64,000 nt of DNA from Anaerolineales bacterium (GCA_015075185.1 JABTUW010000006.1:496001-560000); one strand, 5' to 3'; positions 22,831 to 32,382 are shown, counted from the first letter of the stretch. Program-made: numbers and translations. The notes: generated from the letters alone by a model not told the origin.

Positions 22831-25644
22831 TTACTTTAACGTCAACCCACGCAGCGATTTGATGGTCGTCAGTAAGCGCGAGCGGCCGTTGGTTTCGACG
22901 ATTTCGCTGCCTACCGGCTGCGGCTGGAGCGGCAGGGTAAATGAAAAGGTCGCGCCGTTGCCGGGTTCGCTTTTGACCCAGAGTTTGCCGCCAAAATGGG
23001 TGATGATGTGGCGGCAGATGGGCAAGCCCAGGCCGGTCCCCTGCGGCTTTTCGGTCAGGGTGTCACCCACCTGGCGAAATTTTTCAAAGATAACTTCCTG
23101 GTCTTTGGGACGGATGCCCGGCCCGTTATCGCTGACGTCCACCTGGGCAAAACCGCTCTTGACATGCAGGCGGATGCCGACCCAGCCGGCCTGATTATTG
23201 CAGAACTTCATGGCATTGGACAGCAAATTGAGCAAGACCTGCATAATCCGGTCGCGGTCGGCCACCAGGCGCGGCATGCGCTCCGGTAAATCCAGTTCCA
23301 CCTGGATATTTTTCTCCTGGAATAGTTGGCCCGTGGCCGTGAGCGCCTCTTTGATCACCTCGGTCAGGTCAATTTCCGAGAGCGACCAGACCATCTGGCC
23401 GGACTCAATCTTCGACAGGTCCAGCACCTGATTGATCAGCCGGGTCAATCGCTCGCTCTCTTTGAGGATGATGGTTAAAAACTGACTCTGCCGGGTTTCG
23501 TCCAAATCAGGGTTGTCGCACAAAATCTCGGAGAAGGCGCGGATGGAGGTGAGCGGGGTGCGCAGTTCGTGGGTGACAGTGGAAATAAAATCATCCTTCA
23601 GCCGGTCCAGTTCCTTGAGTTGTTCGTTGGCGGCGCGCAGCTCTGCCGTAGCCGCTTCCAGTTCACGCGATTTCTGTTCCAACTGGTGGCTGTAAGCAAT
23701 CACCTGCGATGTTTCATCCAGAATATCCATGACTTCTTCGAGGCTGAGCGGTTCTTCTTTGACCACCGAGGCGACCATCACTCGCGCCGAGGCCGCCCCA
23801 ATGGCTCCGGCCAGGAGTTTTTCGGCAAAGTCAACCAGTTCGGCGTCGGCGTCGGGAGCTTGCGACCAATTGAGGGCGCGCTGCCGGGCATATTGGCCAA
23901 AGGCTTCTTCAACCCGCTGCTGGCCGAGGAAACGCCCCAGCAGGGAGCGCAGGGCGGCGACCGAGGCGCTGCCGCGCCAAAAACGGGCGCGGTCCCCCTC
24001 GCTGGAGTGTTTAAAGACATCCACAAAGAGGGTGGCCTGGCTGCGTTCGCTCACGCTCTGCTGGCTCAACAGGGAAACAATCATGTAGCCGCCGGCATTG
24101 ACCAGCATACTCCAGAGCATGGCATGGGTAATCGGGTCCAGACCCTCCAGGCCAAAAAGAGCGTAGGGCCTGAGCCAGTTCAAACCAAACGGCCCCAGTT
24201 CAATGAACTGCTGCGGCAAATAACCGGAATCAACCAGCGATGGCAGCGGCAGGGTGTAGCTCCAGACCACAAAACCGGCGCTCAGGCCGACCAGCGCCCC
24301 GACCCGGCTGCCCCCTTTCCAATACAACCCGCCCAGGATGGCTGGGGCAAATTGGGCGACGGCGGCAAAAGAGATCAGGCCGATAGAGACCAGAGCTACC
24401 GATTCGTCGGTGAGCCGGAAGTAGCCGTAACTCAACAATAGAATGACGATAATCGCCCCGCGCCGGATACCCAGTAACAGCCCGCTCAGATCGCTCCGTT
24501 GGGCCAGGCCCAGCGCCTGCCAGCGCAGCAGCACCGGCATGACCAGATCGTTAGAAACCATCGTCGTCAGCGCGACTGTTTCGACAATGACCATACTGGT
24601 AGCCGCCGATAGGCCGCCAATGAAGACCAGTAAGGCCAGGGTTTCCTGGCCTTCGGCCATAGGCAGGGTCAGCACAAACGTATCGGGATGAACAGTGCCG
24701 CCAGGAAAGTGCAGCAGGCCGCCAAAGGTAATGGGTAAAACAAAAACGTTGATCGCCAGTAAGTAGAGCGGAAAGAGCCAGATGGCTTTGTTCAGGTGGC
24801 ATTCATCGGTGTTTTCGACCACGGCCATTTGGAACTGGCGCGGCAAAAAGAGAATGGCCATCATCGAGATAAAGGTCAGCCAGGCCCAATCGCCGTAGCT
24901 GCCGGACGACAGGGTGAAGAGGGCTTTCAAGGCGGGCTGGGCAGCCGCCTGGGCAAACAGGTCGGCAAAGCCGTGATAGATGCCGAAGGTCACAAAAACG
25001 CCAATGGCTAAAAAAGCCAGCAGCTTAATCACCGACTCAAAGGCAATGGCCGCCACCAGCCCTTCGTGATGCTCGGTCGCATCGAGATGGCGCGTGCCGA
25101 ACAGGATGGCAAAAGCCGCCAGGAGCAGGGCGACGTGGAAAGCGGTATCGCCCAGGACAGGCCCCGTATTCACGTTAACCGGCATCATCAGCTTTGGGTA
25201 ATGCCACAGAACGGTGAAGCTGGTGGAGATGCCTTTCAATTGAAGAGAAATATAAGGAATAATCCCGACGACGGCAATAACGGTGACCAACCCTCCCAGA
25301 ACCGTGCTTTTACCATAGCGCGAGGCGATAAAGTCGGCAATCGAAGTGATGCGGTTGGCCTTGCTGATGCGGATGATCTTCCGCAGCACAAACCACCACA
25401 GGGCGACCATGAGGGTAGGGCCGAGGTAAACCGGCAAAAAACCGACCCCGGCGCTGGCGGCGCGGCCAACGCTGCCGTAAAAGGTCCAGGCGGTACAGTA
25501 CACCCCCATAGACAGGGCATAGGTGTAGGGATTGCGGATGAGGCTGCGCCCGGCGTCGGCCCGCTTGTCGCCGTAATAAGCGATGGCAAACAGCAGCCCG
25601 ATATAGGCTAACGAAACCAGTAGAATAAACCAGCCTTGCAGCAT
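22831..25644 (-). CDS. Sodium:solute symporter-histidine kinase (CrbS/CbrA type)
   Basis: 937 residues from ATG 25644 (MLQGWFILLVSLAYIG). The first ~560 residues are a sodium:solute symporter domain with about 13 hydrophobic helices. A linker with a short PAS-like or STAC-like region follows (to ~640). Then a HisKA helix with FISTVTHELRTPLTSIRAF and a HATPase with LLSNAMKFCN, VSDNGPGI and GTGLGLPICR. No receiver is attached. CrbS in gammaproteobacteria senses acetate or related flux and controls acs; CbrA responds to amino acid/carbon balance. Neighbouring actP and DUF294 genes favour the acetate role, but the ligand is not proven. Confidence 0.92.
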   Translation of the reverse strand: MLQGWFILLVSLAYIGLLFAIAYYGDKRADAGRSLIRNPYTYALSMGVYCTAWTFYGSVGRAASAGVGFLPVYLGPTLMVALWWFVLRKIIRISKANRITSIADFIASRYGKSTVLGGLVTVIAVVGIIPYISLQLKGISTSFTVLWHYPKLMMPVNVNTGPVLGDTAFHVALLLAAFAILFGTRHLDATEHHEGLVAAIAFESVIKLLAFLAIGVFVTFGIYHGFADLFAQAAAQPALKALFTLSSGSYGDWAWLTFISMMAILFLPRQFQMAVVENTDECHLNKAIWLFPLYLLAINVFVLPITFGGLLHFPGGTVHPDTFVLTLPMAEGQETLALLVFIGGLSAATSMVIVETVALTTMVSNDLVMPVLLRWQALGLAQRSDLSGLLLGIRRGAIIVILLLSYGYFRLTDESVALVSIGLISFAAVAQFAPAILGGLYWKGGSRVGALVGLSAGFVVWSYTLPLPSLVDSGYLPQQFIELGPFGLNWLRPYALFGLEGLDPITHAMLWSMLVNAGGYMIVSLLSQQSVSERSQATLFVDVFKHSSEGDRARFWRGSASVAALRSLLGRFLGQQRVEEAFGQYARQRALNWSQAPDADAELVDFAEKLLAGAIGAASARVMVASVVKEEPLSLEEVMDILDETSQVIAYSHQLEQKSRELEAATAELRAANEQLKELDRLKDDFISTVTHELRTPLTSIRAFSEILCDNPDLDETRQSQFLTIILKESERLTRLINQVLDLSKIESGQMVWSLSEIDLTEVIKEALTATGQLFQEKNIQVELDLPERMPRLVADRDRIMQVLLNLLSNAMKFCNNQAGWVGIRLHVKSGFAQVDVSDNGPGIRPKDQEVIFEKFRQVGDTLTEKPQGTGLGLPICRHIITHFGGKLWVKSEPGNGATFSFTLPLQPQPVGSEIVETNGRSRLLTTIKSLRGLTLK

Positions 25645-25722
25645 GCAGTCAACCTCGCCTGCACTCAATTCCTCTTCGCCTCATCCCAAATTTGGTTAGG
25701 AGCGCGAGGAACCTCAAACACC

Positions 25723-25775
25723 TTGCGTGTTGCGTGTTGGGTAAAATAAACGGAACACGCAATACGGAACACGAA
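25723..25775. repeat. Heptamer array TTGCGTG with inverted partner
   Basis: TTGCGTG-TTGCGTG-TTGGG (25723-25741) faces GGAACACGCAATACGGAACACG (25752-25773). It lies between the small membrane protein and the symporter-kinase, upstream of the latter. Confidence 0.72.
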
Positions 25776-25801
25776 TATTGGTGCGGCCGAAACGAAACCG
25801 G

Positions 25802-25993
25802 CTATCGTTCAATAATCACTGCCAGCAGGCCGATCAACACGGCCCAGGTGATAAAAATATAAACATACAACAGCGGAATTCCCCCCACCAGCCCATCTTG
25901 GCTAAAGAGGGCTAACAAAGGGTAATTGAAGAGCAGGCAGCCCGCCAAAAAAAGGGCAATCAGGTGTTCGCTTTTTAGTTTGCGCTCGTTCAT
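25802..25993 (-). CDS. Small two-helix membrane protein beside the symporter-kinase
   Basis: 63 residues: a charged start MNERKLKSE, helix LIALFLAGCLLFNYPLLALF, a short loop, helix LLYVYIFITWAVLIGLLAVII and a final ER. It starts 7 bp after the antiporter stop and precedes the symporter-kinase. Similar tiny membrane proteins commonly precede CbrA/CrbS-type kinases. It may be an accessory subunit; no function is known. Confidence 0.8.
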   Translation of the reverse strand: MNERKLKSEHLIALFLAGCLLFNYPLLALFSQDGLVGGIPLLYVYIFITWAVLIGLLAVIIER

Positions 25994-26000
25994 TCCCGTA

Positions 26001-27434
26001 TCATCCTTCGGGTGAGACCGCCGGCTGACTGGCTGGCAGGCCGACGCTTCGATCCCGCTTCAAGAGATAGGTCAAAATGGGCGGCGGCAGCAGGGTGCTG
26101 AGAATGACCATAATGACGATGATTGAGAAAACTTCGTCGTTGACAACCCCGATGGCCCGCCCGGTGGCTGCAAAAATTAAACCAACTTCGCCCCGTGGGA
26201 TCATACCCCACCCGACGATGGACTTATTGACCGGGCCGGCAACCAGTCCCGCTGCGATTTTACCTACAAAGGCGGCAATGGTTATACCCAGGGCAACCAG
26301 CAGAATCGGCAGATTAAACAAGGTTTCGAGGCGGACGGCCATACCGGTGATGACAAAAAAGATGGGAGCCAAAAAGTGGCCCAATGGCTCAATAATATCC
26401 TCGACGTGCCGGTCGGCGTGGCGCTCGAGCACCGTGGCAACGCGTGCTTTGACCGCAGGGGGAGCATCATGCAGGTTGTCGCGAATATCGTTGGCGATTT
26501 CAGGTTCCTCAAAGAAGCGAAAGTGAACCGGGTCTAAAACCAGGCCGGCAGCAAAAGCGCCGACAATCGGGGCCAGGCCAATCTGTTCGCCGAGATAGGC
26601 GGTAATCAGGCCAAAACTAATGGCTAAAGTGAACTTCATGCCGGTACCGGTATGAACCTTGGAAAGCAAGGCGCCCAGACGGGGGGCCAAAAGCTGCCCC
26701 AAAACAACGGCTCCGGCCAGAAAGAGGAAAGCTTTGAGAGTAATCCAGCTTACACTGCCCACGCTGATCGTGCCTTCGGTCACAATGGCTGAGACAACCG
26801 CCAAAATGATCAGCCCAAGCACATCGTCAATGACGGCTGCGCCCAGCACAATTTGGGCCTCGGCTGTTTGCAAGCGCCCCAGGTCGCGGAACACACGGGC
26901 GGTGATGCCGACCGACGTAGCGGCCAGGGTGGCCCCCAAAAAGAGATAGGTGTTAAAGGGGAGGCCGGGCAGCAGCAGCGGGCCAACCAGCCCCATCGCC
27001 AACAGGAATGGTACAATCACCCCCACGCAGGCTACCCAGAAGGCGCGCAGGCCCACCCGGCGCATCTCCTCGATGTTTGATTCAAGGCCGACTTGAAAGA
27101 GTAAAATAACCACACCCAGTTGGGCCAAAAAATTGATGATCGGCTCGCTTTTAATCGGCTCAAAAAAGTCAAGCCCGGTGAGGAACAAATTGCCCAAAAT
27201 GACCCCCATCACCAGCTCACCCAAAACCGGGGGCTGGCCCAGGCGTTCGACCAGGGTAGAAAGTTTTGCTGCCAGGAGGATGATAACAATCCAGAGAAAG
27301 GCGGCGCCTACACCATGAGCAGGAGCGCCTGTCTCGGCTGCCTGAGCCGCCGGGGCAAGACTTAAGACGGCAATTGCCACCGCCGCCATTCGCATTATAA
27401 TGGGGCTGAGAGAGTAATTTCTGTTACCGACCAT
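26001..27434 (-). CDS. Cation:proton antiporter (CPA2 / KefB-like)
   Basis: About 477 residues from ATG 27434, which has GAAGGAAG just upstream. After a signal-like hydrophobic start come ~12 helices. Family features include RLGQPPVLGELVMGVILGN, LFQVGLESNIEEM, the ATLAATSVGITARVFRDLG region, VIDDVLGLIILAVV and GWGMIPRGEVGLIFA. These match monovalent cation/proton antiporters of the CPA2 class, membrane proteins that exchange Na+ or K+ for H+. No TrkA-N domain is attached. In an operon with a Na+-coupled symporter it may help maintain the sodium gradient (inference). Confidence 0.9.
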   Translation of the reverse strand: MVGNRNYSLSPIIMRMAAVAIAVLSLAPAAQAAETGAPAHGVGAAFLWIVIILLAAKLSTLVERLGQPPVLGELVMGVILGNLFLTGLDFFEPIKSEPIINFLAQLGVVILLFQVGLESNIEEMRRVGLRAFWVACVGVIVPFLLAMGLVGPLLLPGLPFNTYLFLGATLAATSVGITARVFRDLGRLQTAEAQIVLGAAVIDDVLGLIILAVVSAIVTEGTISVGSVSWITLKAFLFLAGAVVLGQLLAPRLGALLSKVHTGTGMKFTLAISFGLITAYLGEQIGLAPIVGAFAAGLVLDPVHFRFFEEPEIANDIRDNLHDAPPAVKARVATVLERHADRHVEDIIEPLGHFLAPIFFVITGMAVRLETLFNLPILLVALGITIAAFVGKIAAGLVAGPVNKSIVGWGMIPRGEVGLIFAATGRAIGVVNDEVFSIIVIMVILSTLLPPPILTYLLKRDRSVGLPASQPAVSPEG

Positions 27435-27517
27435 CTTCCTTCGCCTCAATTGAAATATCGGTCCTGAGGCGGCGTGGGAGCCGCCTCTGCTGATTTTACG
27501 ATTGGCTTCTAAAAGAA

Positions 27518-27955
27518 ATGGTGAGTAATTGTTTGGATAAACTAATATCGCTGCATCGCATCGGTTTGGCCTGGGCCGTTGTGGCGAGCGGGCTGACGTT
27601 CGTCTTGATTTGGCTCGACCCTGTTGCTATGGCCAGGCTGGGTGGCCTGTGGCTAACCATCGTCATTTTGCTTGGCGGCATCGCCGTGCATCTAGACCAA
27701 AGTTATCATTCCAAGCTTACCGCCTGTTCAGTTAAACCGCAAATCCACCCGCTGCAAGTTAGTTGTCTGGCCGTCCAGGCGTTGGGAGTCCAGTGGCTCT
27801 GGTATGCGGCCTCGCCTGATTTTGTGGCGGTGATACCGTTTTTAGCCTGGTCCGGCTGGCCCTATCTTTGCATCGTTAGCGGTGTGGCCGGCCTGGGTTG
27901 GTTGAGTCTCTCTTGTGACTGCCGCAATGAGACGCTGCGTTCATTTGAACCTTAA
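27518..27955 (+). CDS. Hypothetical membrane protein on the opposite strand
   Basis: 145 residues with about four hydrophobic segments (IGLAWAVVASGLTFVLIWL, LGGLWLTIVILLGGIAV, FVAVIPFLAWSGWPYLCIVSGVAGLGWL). It is read opposite to its neighbours, diverging from the antiporter and converging on the DUF294 gene. No ribosome site is obvious. I recognise no family. It may be a real insert gene in the island. Confidence 0.5.
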   Translation: MVSNCLDKLISLHRIGLAWAVVASGLTFVLIWLDPVAMARLGGLWLTIVILLGGIAVHLDQSYHSKLTACSVKPQIHPLQVSCLAVQALGVQWLWYAASPDFVAVIPFLAWSGWPYLCIVSGVAGLGWLSLSCDCRNETLRSFEP

Positions 27956-27975
27956 ACGTGCAACTTTCAACGAAA

Positions 27976-29778
27976 TTATGCCAGCCGCTCCGTATGAAAA
28001 CGCATTGCCGTCAATTCCTGGATCTCCCGGACGGCCAAAAAAGCCTCCTTGAGGTGCCGGCGTTCCAGAGAAGAAAGCTGCTCCAGCCGGACCCGGTTGG
28101 TGGGAGGGTCGCCGCGACGGTAAGCCCGCAGTTGCTCGCGCAGCCGCAGGTGTAGGATAAAGCGGAAAGCTTCAGCCAATATCTCGGCCCCATTCTGGCT
28201 CAGGGTTCCGGCCTGACCGGCGGCCTCAAGCCGGGCCAGAGTAGATCGGCTGGGGTCGCCCACCTCCAGCGCGTATAACCGGGCCAGGCCGACAATGGGG
28301 GCAATCCCTCCTTTTTTCAAATCTACGCCACCTTCTTCCGCCCGGATCCGGTGAAAAAAGCCCAGCGGCGGCTGAAAACCCAGCGCCGCTCTGGCCAGAT
28401 GGGCCAGAAAAAGCCCTCGCTCGCCGGCTTTCAGAAAGATCTCCTCTAAAGAATTAAGGGACAGCAGCCCATGCACCCGGCGAAAATCAAAAAAGATAGC
28501 GGCTTCCAGCAGCGCCTGGGGTTCGGGGGTATGGACCCATGTTCTAAATAATTGTTCCCATTCCTGCAGAGGTCGGCGCCAGTGGGTGGCCATATAGCCG
28601 CCGGGGCAGAGGGGAAAGCCCGCCTGCGTCAGCCCGGTGACAACTCGCTGCGCCAATCGCTCAAAATAAATTTGGGCGATTGGGCTGTCCTCAGCATAAA
28701 TCAGGGCATTATCCTGGTCGGTCAGCAGGGTCTGTTCCTGCCGCCCTTCGGAGCCGAAAACGATCCAGGCGTAGGGGGTTGGGGGAGGGCCAAGTTCTTC
28801 TTCGGCCAGGGTGAGCAGCCTCTTAATCAGGGCATCATTCAGGCTGGCCACAATCCGCCCAATTTGGGCGACATCCAACCCGCCCTCAAACAGCGCCTCG
28901 ACCATACCGGCGATATCGAGCGCGTGCCGGGCCAGGTTGTCCTCCCCGGCCAGGCGGCGGACGCGCTTGAGCAGGTAAAGCGGGCTTTTGGTGCGATGGC
29001 GCAGCAGGTCGGTATCGGTGATGACGCCGGCAATTTCGCCGTGCCGGGTGAGGGGGAGATGGTGGATATGTTCTTGCAGCATGAACAGCAACGCGCCGTA
29101 GACCGGTGTATCCACCGGCAGGGTTTTGAGCGGCCGGCTCATCACTTGGCGCACCAGCGTTTCCGGCCCCAAGCCTTCGGCCAGAACCCGGCTGCGCAGG
29201 TCACGGTCGGTGATAATGCCGGGCGGATCGCCCGTAACCAAGACGGAACTGATCCAGGCCTGGCGCATGGCCCGGGCCGCCTCGGCGACACTGGCCTCGG
29301 CGCTCACAAATACGGGAGGCCGGGTAATGAGCGCCTCGACCGGAGTAGCCATATCGCCGGCCAGGGGCGAAAGCTCAAGGCTAGATGCTTGCTGCAGCCG
29401 TTCGCTCAGGCCCTTGAGGAAAAATTCGGCAAAGGGCGGGCGCTCCAGGAGCTGTTGAAAGATATGTTCGGGAATCTGGTAGGTCAGCGTGTCTTCCTCG
29501 GCCACTACATCGAAAGAGGGAGATTGCCGGCTGAGCACGGAGGGGTAGCCAAATAATTCCCCCTCTTCCAACACCTGGACCACCTGCCCCTCGAACTCAA
29601 GGCGAACGGCGCCCTGGCGAATCAGGTAGAGATAACGGCTGGATGGGCCGCTACGGGCCAAAATTTGACGGCCGCGCGGAAAGTGAGCCGGCTCAAGGCT
29701 CTGAACCACCTGCTCCAGTTCAGACTCGTTGAGGCAGTCAAAGGGGTGCTGCGTTCGAACAAACTCTTTTATTTCCAC
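27976..29778 (-). CDS. DUF294 nucleotidyltransferase-like protein with cNMP and CBS domains
   Basis: About 600 residues. Order: a Crp-type cyclic-nucleotide-binding domain (FPRGRQILARSGPSSRYLYL, then VLEEGELFGYPSVL), a CBS pair (ALITRPPVFVSAEASVAEAARAM to VITDTDLLRH), a nucleotidyltransferase core GSEGRQEQTLLTDQDNALIY, and a DUF294 C-terminal helical domain. I chose GTG 29778 because the upstream ATG at 29823 would place a hairpin repeat inside the coding region. Its family is regularly beside actP and DnaQ-like exonuclease genes. It is proposed to act as a ligand-controlled uridylyl/adenylyl transferase; the target is unknown. Confidence 0.87.
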   Translation of the reverse strand: MEIKEFVRTQHPFDCLNESELEQVVQSLEPAHFPRGRQILARSGPSSRYLYLIRQGAVRLEFEGQVVQVLEEGELFGYPSVLSRQSPSFDVVAEEDTLTYQIPEHIFQQLLERPPFAEFFLKGLSERLQQASSLELSPLAGDMATPVEALITRPPVFVSAEASVAEAARAMRQAWISSVLVTGDPPGIITDRDLRSRVLAEGLGPETLVRQVMSRPLKTLPVDTPVYGALLFMLQEHIHHLPLTRHGEIAGVITDTDLLRHRTKSPLYLLKRVRRLAGEDNLARHALDIAGMVEALFEGGLDVAQIGRIVASLNDALIKRLLTLAEEELGPPPTPYAWIVFGSEGRQEQTLLTDQDNALIYAEDSPIAQIYFERLAQRVVTGLTQAGFPLCPGGYMATHWRRPLQEWEQLFRTWVHTPEPQALLEAAIFFDFRRVHGLLSLNSLEEIFLKAGERGLFLAHLARAALGFQPPLGFFHRIRAEEGGVDLKKGGIAPIVGLARLYALEVGDPSRSTLARLEAAGQAGTLSQNGAEILAEAFRFILHLRLREQLRAYRRGDPPTNRVRLEQLSSLERRHLKEAFLAVREIQELTAMRFHTERLA

Positions 29779-29797
29779 CGCTTTTCTCGATAAAAAT

Positions 29798-29821
29798 GAG
29801 GGGTGCAGTGGCGCACCCCTC
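29798..29821. repeat. Hairpin GAGGGGTGC / GCACCCCTC
   Basis: Perfect 9-bp arms with a six-base loop, directly upstream of the DUF294 gene on its coding strand. It is either a dispersed palindrome or a 5' UTR hairpin. Confidence 0.6.
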
Positions 29822-29876
29822 ACCCAGTTCTGCCTAAATTGGGGGTCTGTCTATCCTGGATTTTACATATCTTCCG

Positions 29877-29904
29877 GTAGAGGCGCAAGGCTTTGCGCCT
29901 CTAC
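29877..29904. terminator. 12-bp perfect hairpin after actP (dispersed-repeat type)
   Basis: GTAGAGGCGCAA (29877-29888), loop GGCT, then TTGCGCCTCTAC (29893-29904). It lies about 35 bp past the actP stop on the minus strand. No U-tract follows, so it may be a dispersed palindrome rather than a classical terminator. Confidence 0.5.
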
Positions 29905-29937
29905 ACCTAAGAATTGAGACGCACCCGAAATTGGGTC

Positions 29938-32001
29938 TTACTTGGCGGCCGGGGCCGGAGCGGGCATCGGCTTCTGCAATAACTGTTCCATCAACTCGTC
30001 GTCCTCTTGCGGGTGGCGCAGGGTATCCACCAGGTGCTGCATCTCCGCCGACGGCTCGGCGGTCAGCTTGCTGATGACGTAAATCAGGGCAAAGTTGACC
30101 GGCACGCCAAAGATGCCGGCGGACAGGTGGGAAATGCCGAGCACGTTGAACTCGGGGTTGATGTAATTCATGACCATATAGAAGATGGTCACGGCCAGGC
30201 CGCCGACCATCCCAGCAATCGCGCCGGGGCCGTTGGCGCGCCGCCAGAAGATACCCATCATCACCACCGGGAAGAAGGAGGCGGCGGCCAGGGAGAAGGC
30301 CCAGGCCACCATTTGCACAATCAAGGCCAGGCGGGGGATAGCGGCCAGCGCGGCGCATGCTGCGGCGACCAGGACCATGGCCTTGCCCAGGCGCATGCGG
30401 GTCTCGGTGCTGGCGTTAGGCTTGAGGGTGCGGTAAAAGACATCATGGGCCACAGCAGAGGCGATGACCACCAGTAGGCCGTCGGCGGTGGACAGGGCCG
30501 CAGCCAGACCACCGGCTGCTACCAGGGCGGCAATGGTGTAGGGCAGACCGGCGATTTCCGGCGTTGACAGCACGATCAGGTCGGGGCTGATGTCGAGTTC
30601 AGGGAATTGCAGGATGCCGTCGCTGGAGGTGGCGGTCACGCCCTTGCCCGACAACTCGCCGGACGTGCCGGTCTCATTGCCGTTATCCACAAAAGGCCCC
30701 ACTTGAATCTTGCCGTCGCCGTTGGCGTCGGTGAAAACCAGGTCGCCGCTGTCAAATTTGGCTTTGGCCCAGGCGGGGACGGCGGCAACTTCCATATCGG
30801 TCAGCCGGTTAATGTCGGTAATACCTAACAGGCCGGTCTTGGCCCAGTTCGTCGCCCAGGGCGGGAGGGTCGTTACCTCCTTCCCGACAACGTTCTGCAA
30901 AATCTCCCAGCGGGAGAAGGCGGCGTAAGCCGGGGCGGTAAAGTAGAGCAGGAAGATAAAGAACAAGGCCCAACCGACGCTGACCCGGCTTTCGCGCACG
31001 CTGGGCACGGTATAGAAGCGGATCAAAATGTGCGGCAGGCCGGCCGTACCGACCATCAGGCAGAAGGTCAGGGCCATGAAATCCCAGGGCAGCCCCAATG
31101 GGGGGACGCTCTTGGCCGGGGGAGGGGTTAGGCCAATTTGCTTGGCGCTGTCAACCGCCGACTTGTTGCTCAAGCCTTCGTTGTAGGGGGTTATATAGCC
31201 CTTACTAATGCCCTGTTCCTGCTCTAGCCGCTGGATATTTTGCAGGGCCTGGCCGTAGCTGAGCTCGGGGATGGGGAAGCCGGTCAGTTGGATGGACAGG
31301 AAAATCACCGGAATAAGATAGGCGACAATCAGGATAATGTACTGGGCGACCTGGGTCCAGGTCACGGCCTTCATCCCGCCCAGGAAGGAGCAGACCAGCA
31401 CCCCGGACAGGCCGATGATCACGCCCCAGGTGTAATCCACGCCGACAAAACGACTCATAATCACGCCGACGCCGGTGACCTGGGCAGTGACGTAGGTGAA
31501 GCTGACAATGATCGCCGCAATTGCGGCCACTACGCGAGCTTTGTTGCCGCCAAAGCGCGCGCCGACAAAGTCGGGGATGGTGAACTGGCCGAACTTGCGG
31601 ATGTAGGGGGCAAAGAGGAGGGCCAGCAGCACATAGCCGCCGGTCCAGCCCATAATATAAGCCAACCCGTCATAGCCCAGCAGCCAGAGCGAGCCGGCCA
31701 TACTGATGAAGGAGGCTGCACTCATCCAGTCGGCCCCGGTGGCCATCCCGTTAAAGAGAGCCGGCACACGGCGACCGGCGACATAATACTCATCCAACAG
31801 CTTGGTGCGGCTGATGATGCCAATAGTGGCGTACAAACCCAGCGTTAAAATTAGGAAAACCCAGCCGATAAACGCGGTGGGCAAACCGAAGAAAATCTCC
31901 AGCAGGAGCAGCACAATGGTAAAGATAATGAAACCGCCGGTGAAAATACCGTAGGTTTGGACCAATTTTTGGCGAAACGCGTCTTTGCTTGTAACCGTCA
32001 T
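29938..32001 (-). CDS. actP: Cation/acetate symporter ActP-type (SSS family)
   Basis: 687 residues, about 13 helices. The N-terminal part shows GRRVPALFNGMATGADWMSAASFISMAGSLWLLGYDGLAYIMGWTGGY-type symporter features (first half 20 residues: RRVPALFNGMATGADWMSAA), typical of acetate permeases. An extra hydrophilic loop near residues 385-475 contains DANGDGKIQVG, a calmodulin-like EF-hand calcium loop. The C-terminus is Pro/Ala-rich. It follows the DUF4212 gene by 16 bp, the usual ActP partner. It should import acetate or another short carboxylate with Na+. Substrate inferred from family and neighbour. Confidence 0.9.
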   Translation of the reverse strand: MTVTSKDAFRQKLVQTYGIFTGGFIIFTIVLLLLEIFFGLPTAFIGWVFLILTLGLYATIGIISRTKLLDEYYVAGRRVPALFNGMATGADWMSAASFISMAGSLWLLGYDGLAYIMGWTGGYVLLALLFAPYIRKFGQFTIPDFVGARFGGNKARVVAAIAAIIVSFTYVTAQVTGVGVIMSRFVGVDYTWGVIIGLSGVLVCSFLGGMKAVTWTQVAQYIILIVAYLIPVIFLSIQLTGFPIPELSYGQALQNIQRLEQEQGISKGYITPYNEGLSNKSAVDSAKQIGLTPPPAKSVPPLGLPWDFMALTFCLMVGTAGLPHILIRFYTVPSVRESRVSVGWALFFIFLLYFTAPAYAAFSRWEILQNVVGKEVTTLPPWATNWAKTGLLGITDINRLTDMEVAAVPAWAKAKFDSGDLVFTDANGDGKIQVGPFVDNGNETGTSGELSGKGVTATSSDGILQFPELDISPDLIVLSTPEIAGLPYTIAALVAAGGLAAALSTADGLLVVIASAVAHDVFYRTLKPNASTETRMRLGKAMVLVAAACAALAAIPRLALIVQMVAWAFSLAAASFFPVVMMGIFWRRANGPGAIAGMVGGLAVTIFYMVMNYINPEFNVLGISHLSAGIFGVPVNFALIYVISKLTAEPSAEMQHLVDTLRHPQEDDELMEQLLQKPMPAPAPAAK

Positions 32002-32017
32002 TGTCAGGACTCCTTAT

Positions 32018-32302
32018 CTATCTCTTCAGGCCAACTAAGCCGTACTCTTCGTCGAGTTTGTTCATGTACCAGGCGTAGAAAAAGATTTCGACGACGAAGA
32101 CGATCAGCGAACCCTGGCTGCCCATATAATAGCCGAGCGGAAAGCCAGCGATCACAATCTGGTTGAGCTGATTGATAAACAGCGGCGGAATATAAGCCAC
32201 CGCAAACCAGATGATGAGCAAAATGGTGATAATGCGGATATTGGCTTGCCAGTAAGAGCCAAGCCGTTGCTTAACCTCTTGAACTCTATCTTGTTCATTC
32301 AT
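32018..32302 (-). CDS. DUF4212 membrane subunit partner of ActP
   Basis: 94 residues: charged start, helix IITILLIIWFAVAYIPPLFI, loop with AGFPLGYYMGSQGS, helix LIVFVVEIFFYAWYMNKLDEEYG. This is the DUF4212 pattern, found immediately upstream of SSS-family acetate symporters, as here. It is probably a small accessory subunit of the transporter. It is the first gene of the minus-strand run. Confidence 0.92.
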   Translation of the reverse strand: MNEQDRVQEVKQRLGSYWQANIRIITILLIIWFAVAYIPPLFINQLNQIVIAGFPLGYYMGSQGSLIVFVVEIFFYAWYMNKLDEEYGLVGLKR

Positions 32303-32382
32303 AAGTCTGTCTCTCCCTTGAGTTTTTAAAATGATTTAGCGAGTCATGCCCTCAATAATCTGCCAGTGTAAAGAATTCGGAG

